The notes under the pieces were generated by a model. It was not told the DNA's origin. It ran no database searches and saw only the letters and a list, made by a program, of their open reading frames with translations. A stretch of 46,058 bases of DNA from Phycisphaerales bacterium. Lineage in GTDB: Bacteria; Bacteroidota; Bacteroidia; Chitinophagales; Chitinophagaceae. Numbering within the stretch: position 1 is the first letter of the stretch; every line of letters starts with the position of its first letter. The translations under genes and the position numbers were made by a program. Location: positions 1-46,058 of the forward strand of contig JASGCQ010000008.1 in assembly GCA_030054025.1 (NCBI GenBank). The letters run 5' to 3'. Positions 6,640-15,449 of this stretch are shown here, piece after piece.

Positions 6640-8649
6640 ATGCCATTAGCGGCAAATTCTCGTGAGCTAGTGCTCAAAATCATATTCGTTTCGGTAGCAG
6701 TGGTCATCCTCTCCCGACTCTTTTTTTTGCAATTATTTGAAGATAAGTACAAAGTAATGGCTAACGATATAGCCATTTTGCGTAAAATAGTCTATCCGCC
6801 GCGAGGCGTTATATACGACCGCAAAGGCAAGGTGATGCTGAATAATGAGGTCGTGTATGATTTGGTCGTTACGCCTATCGAAACAAGAAAGAATTTTGAT
6901 ACGGCAAAATTTTGTGAGGCATTGAGTATGGATACCGCTACTTTTTCGAAAGCAATGAAGAAAGCTGTGAATAAAGGCGGGTGGGTTCGTCAAACTGTTT
7001 TTCTCGAAGAATTGAGTCCTGCACAAGTAGCCCGATTTCAAGAAAATATATTTTTGTTTAATGGCTTCCAGATGGTAGAGCGCAACATTCGTTCTTATCC
7101 TAGTCCTCATGCAGGAGTAGTATTGGGTTATATTGGCGAAGTATCGCCCTCCATGTTGCAAAAAGAAAGATTCAAAAGTTACAATCAAGGAGATTATGTA
7201 GGTATTGACGGTTTGGAATTGCAATACGAAGAAGTATTGCGTGGACAAAGAGGCGTTTATTTTATAGAAAAAGACAATTTTAACCGCCCTAGAGATTCTT
7301 ACAAAAAAGGCATTCTTGATACACAAGCCATAGCCGGCAAGAGTATCGAACTTTATTTGGATGCCGAACTACAGGAATGTGGCGAAAAATTAATGGCGGA
7401 CAAATTGGGCAGTGTAGTAGCTATAGACCCTAGTACGGGTGGCATATTGGCTATGGTGAGCAGTCCTTCTTACGACCCTAATTTATTGAGGGGTAAGGAT
7501 CGTTCTAAGAATTTTGGAAAATTGTTTCTCGATGCTACCAAGCCCTTGTTCAACCGTGCCATGAAAGGTTCTTACAATCCTGGTTCTACCCAAAAGCCTT
7601 TAACAGCATTGGTGGCATTAGACGAGGGAGTTATAACACCGTCGTATGGATACCCCTGTGGAGGAGGCTATTATGCTTGTGGCAAGAGGGTAGGCTGTAC
7701 CCATAGTGGTGGTGGTCATGCTGCCAATCTTCGTTTGGCCTTAGCGAACTCTTGCAACTCTTATTTTCTACACATTTACCGATTGTCTATTGATAAGAAA
7801 TCGTATAAAAATGTAAAAGACGGCTTGCACCATTTTTATGAGTATATGTCTTCTTTTGGATTAGGGCATCCTTTGGGGGTAGATTTGCCTAGTGAGAAAG
7901 GAGGAACCTTGTTTGATGTGAAAGATTACGACAAGATGTACAATGGCTCATGGAACTCTTGCACCAATATGTTCGTAGGGATGGGGCAGGGAGAGGTCGC
8001 CAGTACACCGCTGCAGATGGCAAACGCCATGTGCCTGATTGCCAATAGAGGCTATTATTACACGCCACACTTTGTAAAATCCATTGCCAAAAATCCCAAT
8101 GACCCTATACTCGCTAAATACCATGAGCGGCATACGGTAACCCGTATCCCTGATTCTTCTTTTGAATTGGTGGGGTTGGGCATGATGGATGTAGTAGAAA
8201 GAGGAACTGGAACCGTAGCCAAATTGCCAGGGGTAGAAGTCTGTGCCAAGACGGGAACCGTAGAAAATAAAGCCATCGTTAATGGTCAAGTTATGAAATT
8301 GCAAAACCACTCGATGTTTGTGGCATTTGCACCGAGGGTACATCCTAAAATAGCGATAGCCGTTGTGGTTGAAAATTCGGGTTATGGTGCTACTTGGGCG
8401 GGACCAGTGGCGAGTTTGATGATTGAAAAATACCTCAAGGATTCAGTATCAATCAAGCGCAAATACTTAGAAGAAAAAATGTACAAAGCGCACCTCATTC
8501 CTAAATATACCTATATCATTGATTCTGCTACACGCCTGAGAGACCGCTTGATTTGGGAACGTAAAGAAGAACGTAAAAAATACCTGCAAGAGCATAAAAA
8601 AATGCACGATTCATTATTGATTCGTCAATGGATTCAGAATAATTTATAG
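6640..8649 (+). CDS. mrdA: Penicillin-binding protein 2 (elongation transpeptidase)
   Basis: Class B PBP that crosslinks peptidoglycan during cell elongation with RodA. A single transmembrane anchor lies at residues about 11-31, then a dimerisation/pedestal domain (PPRGVIYDRKG at 53-63, ERNIRSYP at 147-154), then the transpeptidase domain. Active-site motifs are complete: SxxK is Ser316-Thr-Gln-Lys319 in NPGSTQKP, SxN is Ser371-Cys-Asn373, and KTGT is at 537-540. A Cys-containing insert (YPCGGGYYACGKRVGC) follows the SxxK motif, as in some Bacteroidota PBP2s. The C-terminal tail is strongly charged. In many Bacteroidota mrdA sits with mreC, mreD and rodA; here it stands alone between a HAD phosphatase and a symporter. 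A promoter box precedes it. Confidence 0.93.
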   Translation: MPLAANSRELVLKIIFVSVAVVILSRLFFLQLFEDKYKVMANDIAILRKIVYPPRGVIYDRKGKVMLNNEVVYDLVVTPIETRKNFDTAKFCEALSMDTATFSKAMKKAVNKGGWVRQTVFLEELSPAQVARFQENIFLFNGFQMVERNIRSYPSPHAGVVLGYIGEVSPSMLQKERFKSYNQGDYVGIDGLELQYEEVLRGQRGVYFIEKDNFNRPRDSYKKGILDTQAIAGKSIELYLDAELQECGEKLMADKLGSVVAIDPSTGGILAMVSSPSYDPNLLRGKDRSKNFGKLFLDATKPLFNRAMKGSYNPGSTQKPLTALVALDEGVITPSYGYPCGGGYYACGKRVGCTHSGGGHAANLRLALANSCNSYFLHIYRLSIDKKSYKNVKDGLHHFYEYMSSFGLGHPLGVDLPSEKGGTLFDVKDYDKMYNGSWNSCTNMFVGMGQGEVASTPLQMANAMCLIANRGYYYTPHFVKSIAKNPNDPILAKYHERHTVTRIPDSSFELVGLGMMDVVERGTGTVAKLPGVEVCAKTGTVENKAIVNGQVMKLQNHSMFVAFAPRVHPKIAIAVVVENSGYGATWAGPVASLMIEKYLKDSVSIKRKYLEEKMYKAHLIPKYTYIIDSATRLRDRLIWERKEERKKYLQEHKKMHDSLLIRQWIQNNL

Positions 8650-8687
8650 AATTGATTTTTATTTATTAATCAACACAATATGCGCTG

Positions 8688-10058
8688 ATGCAAGCAAGCT
8701 ACACAAAAAAAAATAGACTTACCCTCTACATATTTATGGCACTCATTTTGGGTATTGCATTGGGCTTCGTGTTCAATACTCAATATGTGCAACAAGACAA
8801 TGCACAGATAACACAGATAGATGCCAGTATCAAATTGATGAAGCAAAATACCGCTTTGTTCGAAACTGATCAACAGACTGCTGCATTAAAAAAACTGGGC
8901 GAACAGCGTAGCAAAATCCTCAAATCGCGCGACCACAAGCTCGAACCCTTTTCGTTATTGGCAGATATCTTTTTGCGCCTCATCAAAATGATAGTAGCCC
9001 CTTTGGTATTCAGTACTTTGGTGGTGGGGGTTGCCAAATTGGGCGATATCAAGTCGGTAGGGCGTATAGGTGGCAAGACCTTGCTTTGGTTTTTTAGTGC
9101 CTCCCTGCTCAGCTTGGCATTGGGTATGCTTTTGGTCAACATTTTTGATCCGGGTGCGCAAATGCACTTGCCTCTACCCGATGTCAATGCCGATTTAGGC
9201 ATTCAAAAAACAGCCTTTACCCTCAAGTCTTTCCTCTATCATATTTTCCCCACTAGTATCTTCGATTCATTGGCGAATAATGAAATTTTGCAGATAGTCG
9301 TTTTCTCATTGCTCTTTGGTACGGCTACTGCTGCTATTGGCGAACATGGTAAAATTATTATTGATTTTTTTGAAGTGGTAGCCGATGTGATTCTGAAAAT
9401 TACAGGCTATGTCATGAATCTTGCCCCCGTAGCCGTTTTTGGTGCTATCACGGTGGTCGTAGCCAAGCAAGGGGCAGGTATTTTAAAAACCTATTCCATC
9501 TTTATCGGTGAGTTTTATTTCGGCTTGGCCACACTTTGGGTCATTTTGATTCTAATTGCCTCATTATTCATTGGCAAACGGGTAATTACGCTCATAAAAC
9601 GGATGAAAGACCCTGCATTATTAGCCTTTAGCACCAGCAGCAGCGAGGCGGCTTTCCCCAAAATGATGTTGGAATTGGAGCGTTTTGGTTGTGGTAAAAA
9701 AATCGTCAGTTTCGTATTGCCCTTGGGTTATTCTTTCAACCTTGATGGCTCTATGATGTATATGACCTTTGCCTCACTCTTTATTGCACAATCTTATGGT
9801 ATTCATTTGCCTTTGGGTACCCAAATCACCATGTTGCTTATTTTGATGCTCACCAGCAAAGGTATTGCCGGTGTGCCACGCGCTTCATTAGTAGTCATTG
9901 CGGGCACCCTAAGTACCTTTAATATACCCGAAGCAGGCTTGGCTTTGCTTTTGGGTATAGACCCGATACTGGATATGGGGCGCAGTGCTACCAATGTCAT
10001 AGGAAACAGTATTGCCACTGTTGCAGTCAGCAAATGGGAGAAAGAATTACATCATTAA
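8688..10058 (+). CDS. Dicarboxylate/amino acid:cation symporter (DAACS, GltP/DctA-like)
   Basis: Inner-membrane secondary transporter that takes up glutamate/aspartate or C4-dicarboxylates with protons or sodium. The 456-aa sequence contains the family signatures in order: the serine-rich re-entrant loop TSSSEAAFPKM, the segment GYSFNLDGSMMYMT, the second re-entrant loop SKGIAGVPRA, and the substrate-binding helix DPILDMGRSATNV. About eight hydrophobic segments can be followed. Between the first two lies an unusually long hydrophilic stretch (roughly residues 30-85). The conserved aspartate and arginine in MGRSATNVIGN fit the family, but acidic amino acid and dicarboxylate uptake cannot be separated by eye. 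It follows the PBP2 gene by 38 nt. Confidence 0.88.
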   Translation: MQASYTKKNRLTLYIFMALILGIALGFVFNTQYVQQDNAQITQIDASIKLMKQNTALFETDQQTAALKKLGEQRSKILKSRDHKLEPFSLLADIFLRLIKMIVAPLVFSTLVVGVAKLGDIKSVGRIGGKTLLWFFSASLLSLALGMLLVNIFDPGAQMHLPLPDVNADLGIQKTAFTLKSFLYHIFPTSIFDSLANNEILQIVVFSLLFGTATAAIGEHGKIIIDFFEVVADVILKITGYVMNLAPVAVFGAITVVVAKQGAGILKTYSIFIGEFYFGLATLWVILILIASLFIGKRVITLIKRMKDPALLAFSTSSSEAAFPKMMLELERFGCGKKIVSFVLPLGYSFNLDGSMMYMTFASLFIAQSYGIHLPLGTQITMLLILMLTSKGIAGVPRASLVVIAGTLSTFNIPEAGLALLLGIDPILDMGRSATNVIGNSIATVAVSKWEKELHH

Positions 10059-10167
10059 TCTTCCATTTGTAGACGTTGATTCATTTCTGTTGAAAAAGCA
10101 CCATTTTATGCCTTTACTTATCCACAAAATAGGATAAATATTAGCAGGAAAAGCTCCTCAAAAACGC

Positions 10168-10175
10168 TATATTTG
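10168..10175 (+). promoter_or_regulatory. -7 promoter box of gyrA
   Basis: TATATTTG, a full match to TAnnTTTG, lies 35 nt before the gyrA ATG in the 152-nt gap after the symporter gene. Confidence 0.55.
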
Positions 10176-10210
10176 CGCTACTTAAAATTTAGTTCAAGTA
10201 CCCGCTTTAT

Positions 10211-12901
10211 ATGTCAGAAAATACAACAGACAACAACGAATACCAAGAACCCGAGAAATTACGGATTCAGCCTGTAAATATCGAAGAGCAAATGAAGACC
10301 GCCTACATTGATTATTCGATGTCGGTAATCGTGGGTCGCGCCTTGCCCGATGCCCGCGATGGTCTGAAACCCGTTCATCGCCGTGTGCTATTTGCCATGC
10401 ACGAATTGGGCAACAACAGCAATAAACCTTATAAAAAATCTGCCCGTATTGTGGGTGAGGTTTTGGGTAAATATCACCCACACGGAGATACCTCTGTGTA
10501 TGATGCGATGGTGCGTATGGCACAACCTTGGAGTATGCGCTACCTAATGGTGGATGGGCAGGGTAACTTTGGTTCGCAAGATGGTGACGGCCCGGCCGCC
10601 ATGCGTTATACCGAAGCACGTTTGCATAAGCTTGCCGAAAGCATGCTCGACGATTTGGAAAAGGAAACTGTTGACTTCTCGCTCAACTTCGATGATTCGC
10701 TCAAAGAACCAACCGTATTGCCCACCCGTATTCCTACACTTTTGGTGAATGGCTCATCGGGTATTGCCGTAGGGATGGCTACCAATATGATGCCACACAA
10801 CCTGAGCGAAGTGGTAGATGGTTGTATCGCCTATATCGAAAACAATGACATTACGATTGATGAATTGATGAAGTATGTGAAAGCTCCCGATTTCCCTACA
10901 GGAGGGATCATCTACGGAATTGACGGTATCAAAGCTGGATTTCATACCGGTCGTGGTCGTGTGGTATTGCGTGGCAAGGTAAATGTAGAAACACTCAAAA
11001 ATGGTAAAGAACAAATCGTGATTACCGAAGTTCCTTACCAAGTAAACCGTGATGCCCTTGCCGAAAAAATCGGTCATTTGGTGAATAATAAAATCATCGA
11101 AGGAGTAACCCATGTAGCCAACGAATCGAACAAAGAAGGAACGAGATTGGTGGTCGAAATTCGCAAGGATGCCGTAGCCCAAGTAGTTATCAATATGCTG
11201 TACAAATACAGCGAATTGCAAACCTCTTATGGTATCAACAATGTAGCCCTTGTAGGTGGTCGTCCAAAGACATTGAACCTAAAAGAACTCATTGTTGAGT
11301 TTATCCGTTTCCGTCACGAAGTAGTGGTACGTCGTACCGAATTCGAATTGCGCGAAGCAGAAAAACGTGCCCACATTTTGGAAGGCTATATCATTGCCTT
11401 GAATAATTTGGATGCAGTCATCAAACTCATTCGCGATAGCAATACGCCCGAAATAGCCCGTACCGGCTTGATGGAAAATTTTGCGATGAGCGAAATCCAA
11501 GCAAGAGCCGTATTGGAATTGCGTTTGCAAAGCCTTACTGGAATGCAAATTGAGAAAGTGCGTGAAGAGTTTGCAGAGATTATGAAGACGATTGCCGATT
11601 TGAAAGATATTTTGGCGAATGAAGGTCGTCGTTTCCAAATCATCAAAGATGAGCTAGCCGAAGTAAAGAAAAAATTTGGCGACGAGCGTAAATCAGAAAT
11701 TGATTACGGAGCCAGCGAAATGGATATGCTCGATATGATTGCTGATGAAGATGTGGTGATTACCATTTCTCATTTGGGATATATCAAGCGTACTAGCCAA
11801 GCCGATTACCGCGCCCAACGCCGTGGCGGACGTGGTAGCCGTGGCGGTAAGACTCGTGAAGAAGATTATATCGAACATCTCTTTATCGCCTCTACCCACC
11901 ATACCTTACTCATCTTTACTGAAAAAGGAAGATGCTTTTGGCTGCGTGTCTATAAAATTCCCGAAACGGATAAGAATGCGAAAGGACGTGCTATTCAGAA
12001 TTTAATCATGCTGCCTCCAGATGATAAAATCCGTACTATCTTGAATGTACCCGATTTGGAAAAAGAAGAATACACCAGCAAACATTTTATCGTGTTGTGT
12101 ACCAAAGAAGGCATTATCAAGAAAACATCCTTAGAGGATTTCTCTCGTCCGCGTAGTAATGGCGTGAATGCGATTACCATTCGCGAAGACGACCAATTGC
12201 TTGATGCTGCGCTCACCGATGGCAACAGTTATGTGATGATGGCAGTGAATAGCGGTAGAGCCATTTGCTTCCCCGAAGAAAAAGTACGCCCAACAGGTCG
12301 TGGCGCTATTGGGGTTTATGGTATAGACATGGCAGACGGTAAAGACTATGTCATCGGTATGGTTTGTGTCAACAAATTTGATGTCAGCAAACAAATACTC
12401 GTGGTGTCTGAAAAAGGCTTGGGTAAGCGTACCGCCTTTCTCGAAAAACTAGAAGAAGGAACAAATACCGATGATTTATCTAACACGGTGATGATTAAAA
12501 ATGCCGAGGGAGTAGAAGAACAATACCAATTGGCTTACCGTGTGACCAACCGTGGCGGTAAAGGGGTGAAGACCATCAACATTACCGAAAAAACAGGTTC
12601 CTTGGTAGGATTGCTTGCCGTAGAAGAAAAAGACGATTTGATGATTACTTGCAAATCTGGAATTACCATCCGTATGAAAGTAGCCAATATTCGCGAGGCA
12701 GGGCGCGCTACCCAAGGTGTGAAACTCATCAACTTAGATGGAGGCGATGAAATTGCTGCATTGGCAAGCATAGACGAACAAGAAGATGATGCAGAACTCG
12801 ACGAAAACGGCGACCCGATTGTGGCTGCTAGCGAAGAGGGAACTCCTTCGGACGATATAGTTGCTCCCGACGCTACGGCTGGAAAGCCAACAGAAGAATA
12901 A
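10211..12901 (+). CDS. gyrA: DNA gyrase subunit A
   Basis: DNA-breaking subunit of gyrase, which introduces negative supercoils with GyrB. Of 896 aa, the N-terminal half is the breakage-reunion domain, with active-site Tyr133 in [10 protein letters not shown] and the helix-turn-helix region [12 protein letters not shown]. The position equivalent to E. coli Ser83 is Thr94, while the Asp87 equivalent (Asp98) is kept. The C-terminal beta-pinwheel carries the GyrA box QRRGGRG at residues 536-542, which separates gyrase from topoisomerase IV ParC. The protein ends in a long acidic tail rich in Asp and Glu. The ATG is preceded by a promoter box, and a strong hairpin terminator follows. The gene is monocistronic. 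Confidence 0.97.
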   Translation: MSENTTDNNEYQEPEKLRIQPVNIEEQMKTAYIDYSMSVIVGRALPDARDGLKPVHRRVLFAMHELGNNSNKPYKKSARIVGEVLGKYHPHGDTSVYDAMVRMAQPWSMRYLMVDGQGNFGSQDGDGPAAMRYTEARLHKLAESMLDDLEKETVDFSLNFDDSLKEPTVLPTRIPTLLVNGSSGIAVGMATNMMPHNLSEVVDGCIAYIENNDITIDELMKYVKAPDFPTGGIIYGIDGIKAGFHTGRGRVVLRGKVNVETLKNGKEQIVITEVPYQVNRDALAEKIGHLVNNKIIEGVTHVANESNKEGTRLVVEIRKDAVAQVVINMLYKYSELQTSYGINNVALVGGRPKTLNLKELIVEFIRFRHEVVVRRTEFELREAEKRAHILEGYIIALNNLDAVIKLIRDSNTPEIARTGLMENFAMSEIQARAVLELRLQSLTGMQIEKVREEFAEIMKTIADLKDILANEGRRFQIIKDELAEVKKKFGDERKSEIDYGASEMDMLDMIADEDVVITISHLGYIKRTSQADYRAQRRGGRGSRGGKTREEDYIEHLFIASTHHTLLIFTEKGRCFWLRVYKIPETDKNAKGRAIQNLIMLPPDDKIRTILNVPDLEKEEYTSKHFIVLCTKEGIIKKTSLEDFSRPRSNGVNAITIREDDQLLDAALTDGNSYVMMAVNSGRAICFPEEKVRPTGRGAIGVYGIDMADGKDYVIGMVCVNKFDVSKQILVVSEKGLGKRTAFLEKLEEGTNTDDLSNTVMIKNAEGVEEQYQLAYRVTNRGGKGVKTINITEKTGSLVGLLAVEEKDDLMITCKSGITIRMKVANIREAGRATQGVKLINLDGGDEIAALASIDEQEDDAELDENGDPIVAASEEGTPSDDIVAPDATAGKPTEE

Positions 12902-12927
12902 TTATCTATTTTTATTAAAAATAAAAC

Positions 12928-12959
12928 CACCCATTGGTCGTTGCTGATGGGTGTTTTTT
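12928..12959 (+). terminator. Rho-independent terminator of gyrA
   Basis: Stem CACCCAT (12928-12934) / ATGGGTG (12947-12953) with a 12-nt loop, followed by a run of six T residues. It begins 26 nt after the gyrA stop codon. Confidence 0.8.
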
Positions 12960-13042
12960 ATTCTGTATAATACACTTTAAAGACTTCCTGTATTGATGCT
13001 TCGTAAGTCACAAATATTCTGTATACTCTTTTTTCTTTTAAA

Positions 13043-13214
13043 CCCAGATTTTGCAGTAGCGATATTTTTGAATAGTCTGCCCCAAAAATACTCGGTTTTC
13101 TGAAGATCTATTGTTGATTCTTTAGATTGATAATCAAATGTTTGCGTTGTATATTTTCGACTGCTTTGCAGTTGAAATTTCCCCAAAAATTGTCAATAGG
13201 TACCTACTGCAAAA
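13043..13214. mobile_element. MITE copy B (right end truncated)
   Basis: Second copy of the 178-bp element at 219-396, with the same left terminal repeat (CCCAGATTTTGCAGTAG from 13043) and highly similar interior. The right end reads CTACTGCAAAA and stops there, lacking the last TCTGGG, where it runs directly into sigma-54 activator coding sequence. The target duplication seen at copy A is therefore missing here. The open frame across it on the minus strand is again a read-through of the repeat. Confidence 0.7.
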
Positions 13215-13574
13215 GCTGTTTTCAACAAAATCAATAAAGCAATAGTCGCCAATATCAATGTCTCCATCACAGGCGAAACTGGTACGGGCAAGGATGTAGT
13301 AGCCAAAGCGATTCAATATAATTCTGATAGGAAGGGGAAACCTTTTATTCCATTGAATATGATAGCTGTATCCAAAGATTTGATAGAAAGCGAATTCTTT
13401 GGTCATGAAAAAGGAGCGTTTACTGAAGCCGATCAAAAAGTAATCGAAAAATTTGAGCAGGCAGATGGAGGAACGATATTTTTAGATGAAAAAGCCGAAT
13501 TGGATTTGAATCTGCAATGCAAACTATTGCGTGTGTTGCAAGAAAGAGAAGTGGTGTGATTGGTAGGAAAATAA
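13215..13574 (+). pseudogene. Remnant of a sigma-54-dependent transcriptional activator (AAA+ domain)
   Basis: An open frame continuing from the MITE junction encodes most of an NtrC-type AAA+ domain. Walker A is present as GETGTGKD, then [14 protein letters not shown] (family form GAFTGA, here altered to GAFTEA), then Walker B GGTIFLDE and the [10 protein letters not shown] segment. It breaks at a TGA (13557-13559) where the family has an arginine codon, and continues briefly in frame (LVGK) before a TAA. The receiver domain, the rest of the AAA+ module and the DNA-binding domain are absent. Loss of both ends, a nonsense codon and a damaged GAFTGA loop make this a decayed fragment. The 98-nt gap to the helicase gene has no further homology that I can see. 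Confidence 0.85.
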
Positions 13575-13657
13575 ACGCTGATTAACAAATTGTACTATTG
13601 GCTCATAAAATTTTGATGTCAAGGGCAATCTGTACAATCTCAAAGCATTAATTGCTT

Positions 13658-13665
13658 TAGATTTG
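13658..13665 (+). promoter_or_regulatory. -7 promoter box of the DEAD-box helicase, adjacent to the start codon
   Basis: TAGATTTG fits TAnnTTTG and ends 7 nt before the helicase ATG at 13673. Together with pheS and bamD it is the third gene in the window with a promoter box this close to its start. Confidence 0.5.
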
Positions 13666-13672
13666 CATCAAT

Positions 13673-14911
13673 ATGAAATTTGAGCAGTACAATATTTCTC
13701 CCCTCATCAAACAAAGCCTAGAAGAACTGGGTTTTAAAAAACCAACGGATATACAATTTAAAGCGATTCCTTCTATTCTTAAGGGCGATGATGTTTTGGG
13801 TATTGCACAAACGGGTACGGGTAAAACCGCCGCTTTTGCAATACCAATTTTGCATCTGCTGATGCGCCGAAGCCATCATAACCTGCGTAGGCAAGTGAAA
13901 TGCTTGGTGATGCTACCTACCAGAGAGTTGGCGATTCAAATTGCTCAAGTTTTTAAAGATATAGGCAAGCATACCGAACTGACTATTTTAGGGCTTGTTG
14001 GAGGGGTAGATCAAGCACCTCAAATCAAAAAATTAGATAAAGGTGTGGATATTTTAATTGCTACTCCAGGTAGGATGTTTGATTTGGTGAGTCAGGGACA
14101 TATTGATTTGAGTAGGGTTGATATTTTAGTACTGGACGAGGCAGACCAGATGCTTGATTTGGGTTTTATCAAGGATATCAGAGATGTGATGAAACATTTG
14201 CCTGCTCGACATCAAACCCTTTTCTTTTCTGCTACAATTGATGAGAAAATAAAAGACTTGGCATACTCGATTGTGCATAATCCCATTCGTATTCAAATTT
14301 CGCCCAAAGATCCTGTTTCGAAAAATGTCACCCATTCTGTTGCGCACATAGCTATGGATGATAAACGATTTTTTTTGGAACGTTTAATTAAAGAATTTCC
14401 CAATCAAAAAATATTGGTTTTTGTACGAACAAAAGTGCGTGCTGAGCGCGTTTTTGCAGCGATGCAAAGGGTAGGAATTGATACCCTGACTATGCATGGA
14501 GATAAAGACCAAAGTGATAGGCTAAAAGTGATGAATGAGTTTAAGACAGGAAAGGTGCAAGTCTTAATCGCTACAGATGTGAGTGCAAGAGGAATTGATA
14601 TTCAAGGAGTAGATTATGTTGTTAATTATGATTTGCCCGATATTCCCGAAAATTATGTGCATCGTATAGGTCGTACAGGGCGAGGAGTCAATAAGGGTAG
14701 GGCGGTTTCTTTTTGTTGCCCTGAAGAATTACCCATTTTAGAAGCCATACAATCTTATATTGGTAAGCCTATTAGTGTAATGACGATTGAAAAGACAGAT
14801 TATGTTGAAACGATAACTTTTACAGAGGATACACCCAATGACAATTGGCAATTGCTCTTGGATGAAGCGGAAAAAGAAGATGCTACTCGAAAAAAGAAAA
14901 AGAAAAAATAA
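13673..14911 (+). CDS. DEAD-box ATP-dependent RNA helicase
   Basis: RNA-unwinding enzyme of the RhlE/DeaD type, probably acting in ribosome assembly or cold-shock RNA remodelling. Helicase motifs appear in order: Q motif (GFKKPTDIQ), motif I AQTGTGKT at 45-52, Ia PTRELA, Ib TPGR, II DEAD at 155-158, III SAT, V RGIDIQGVDYVVNYD and VI HRIGRTGR at 330-337. The C-terminal extension is short and ends in a run of lysines, typical of small RhlE-like enzymes and lacking the DeaD RNA-binding domain. The start ATG lies 7 nt after a promoter box. The next gene begins 7 nt past the stop, so the two are probably cotranscribed. Confidence 0.94.
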   Translation: MKFEQYNISPLIKQSLEELGFKKPTDIQFKAIPSILKGDDVLGIAQTGTGKTAAFAIPILHLLMRRSHHNLRRQVKCLVMLPTRELAIQIAQVFKDIGKHTELTILGLVGGVDQAPQIKKLDKGVDILIATPGRMFDLVSQGHIDLSRVDILVLDEADQMLDLGFIKDIRDVMKHLPARHQTLFFSATIDEKIKDLAYSIVHNPIRIQISPKDPVSKNVTHSVAHIAMDDKRFFLERLIKEFPNQKILVFVRTKVRAERVFAAMQRVGIDTLTMHGDKDQSDRLKVMNEFKTGKVQVLIATDVSARGIDIQGVDYVVNYDLPDIPENYVHRIGRTGRGVNKGRAVSFCCPEELPILEAIQSYIGKPISVMTIEKTDYVETITFTEDTPNDNWQLLLDEAEKEDATRKKKKKK

Positions 14912-14918
14912 ATTTACT

Positions 14919-15344
14919 ATGCGTTATTTAGCTACACTTTTAATATTCCTATTTTCATACAGCATTTCTCTTGCTCAGAATAAGGATGAACAGGCTATTA
15001 GAGCTATTCTTAAAGCACAAGAAAGCGCATGGAATAGAGCAGATTTGACTGAGTTTATGAGAGGCTACTGGGAAAGCGACAGCATGCTTTTTATGGGCAA
15101 AAAAGGACTTACTTATGGTTATCAAGCAACTTTAAAAAATTACCTGAAAGCCTATCCCGATACTGCCCACACAGGGCATTTTACTTCTACCCTTGTCAGT
15201 ATAAAAAAGTTAAGTTCTGAGTATTATATGGTTGTGGGCAGTTGGCATTTAAAAAGAAGTGCCGGCGATGTTGGTGGCTATTATAGTTTATTATTCCGAC
15301 GCATTAAGAATCAATGGGTCATAGTAATGGATCACACTTCTTGA
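14919..15344 (+). CDS. Secreted NTF2-like (SnoaL/DUF4440-type) protein
   Basis: A 141-aa protein with a signal peptide (MRYLATLLIFLFSYSISLAQ, cleaved near the Ala-Gln). The mature part starts with the helix EQAIRAILKAQESAWNRADL, the hallmark of DUF4440/SnoaL-like folds of the NTF2 superfamily. Such proteins form a cone-shaped pocket and serve as small ligand-binding proteins or isomerase-like enzymes; the specific function here is unknown. The predicted start is the ATG at 14919, since the longer frame overlaps the helicase and has no signal-peptide logic. It follows the helicase by 7 nt and is exported to the periplasm or beyond. Confidence 0.75.
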   Translation: MRYLATLLIFLFSYSISLAQNKDEQAIRAILKAQESAWNRADLTEFMRGYWESDSMLFMGKKGLTYGYQATLKNYLKAYPDTAHTGHFTSTLVSIKKLSSEYYMVVGSWHLKRSAGDVGGYYSLLFRRIKNQWVIVMDHTS

Positions 15345-15449
15345 TTCGATTAATCGTTTTTCAATTAAATATTCATTATCTTACAAACTGTAAACCGTTC
15401 CTAAATGGCGATGGAGATGTCTTTTGTTGTTTGATAAAATTATTTTTTT

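Noticed and set aside
10194..10619. Antisense open frame of 141 codons across the gyrA start
   Set aside because: It lies opposite highly conserved gyrA coding sequence, has no family resemblance, and reflects codon composition of gyrA.
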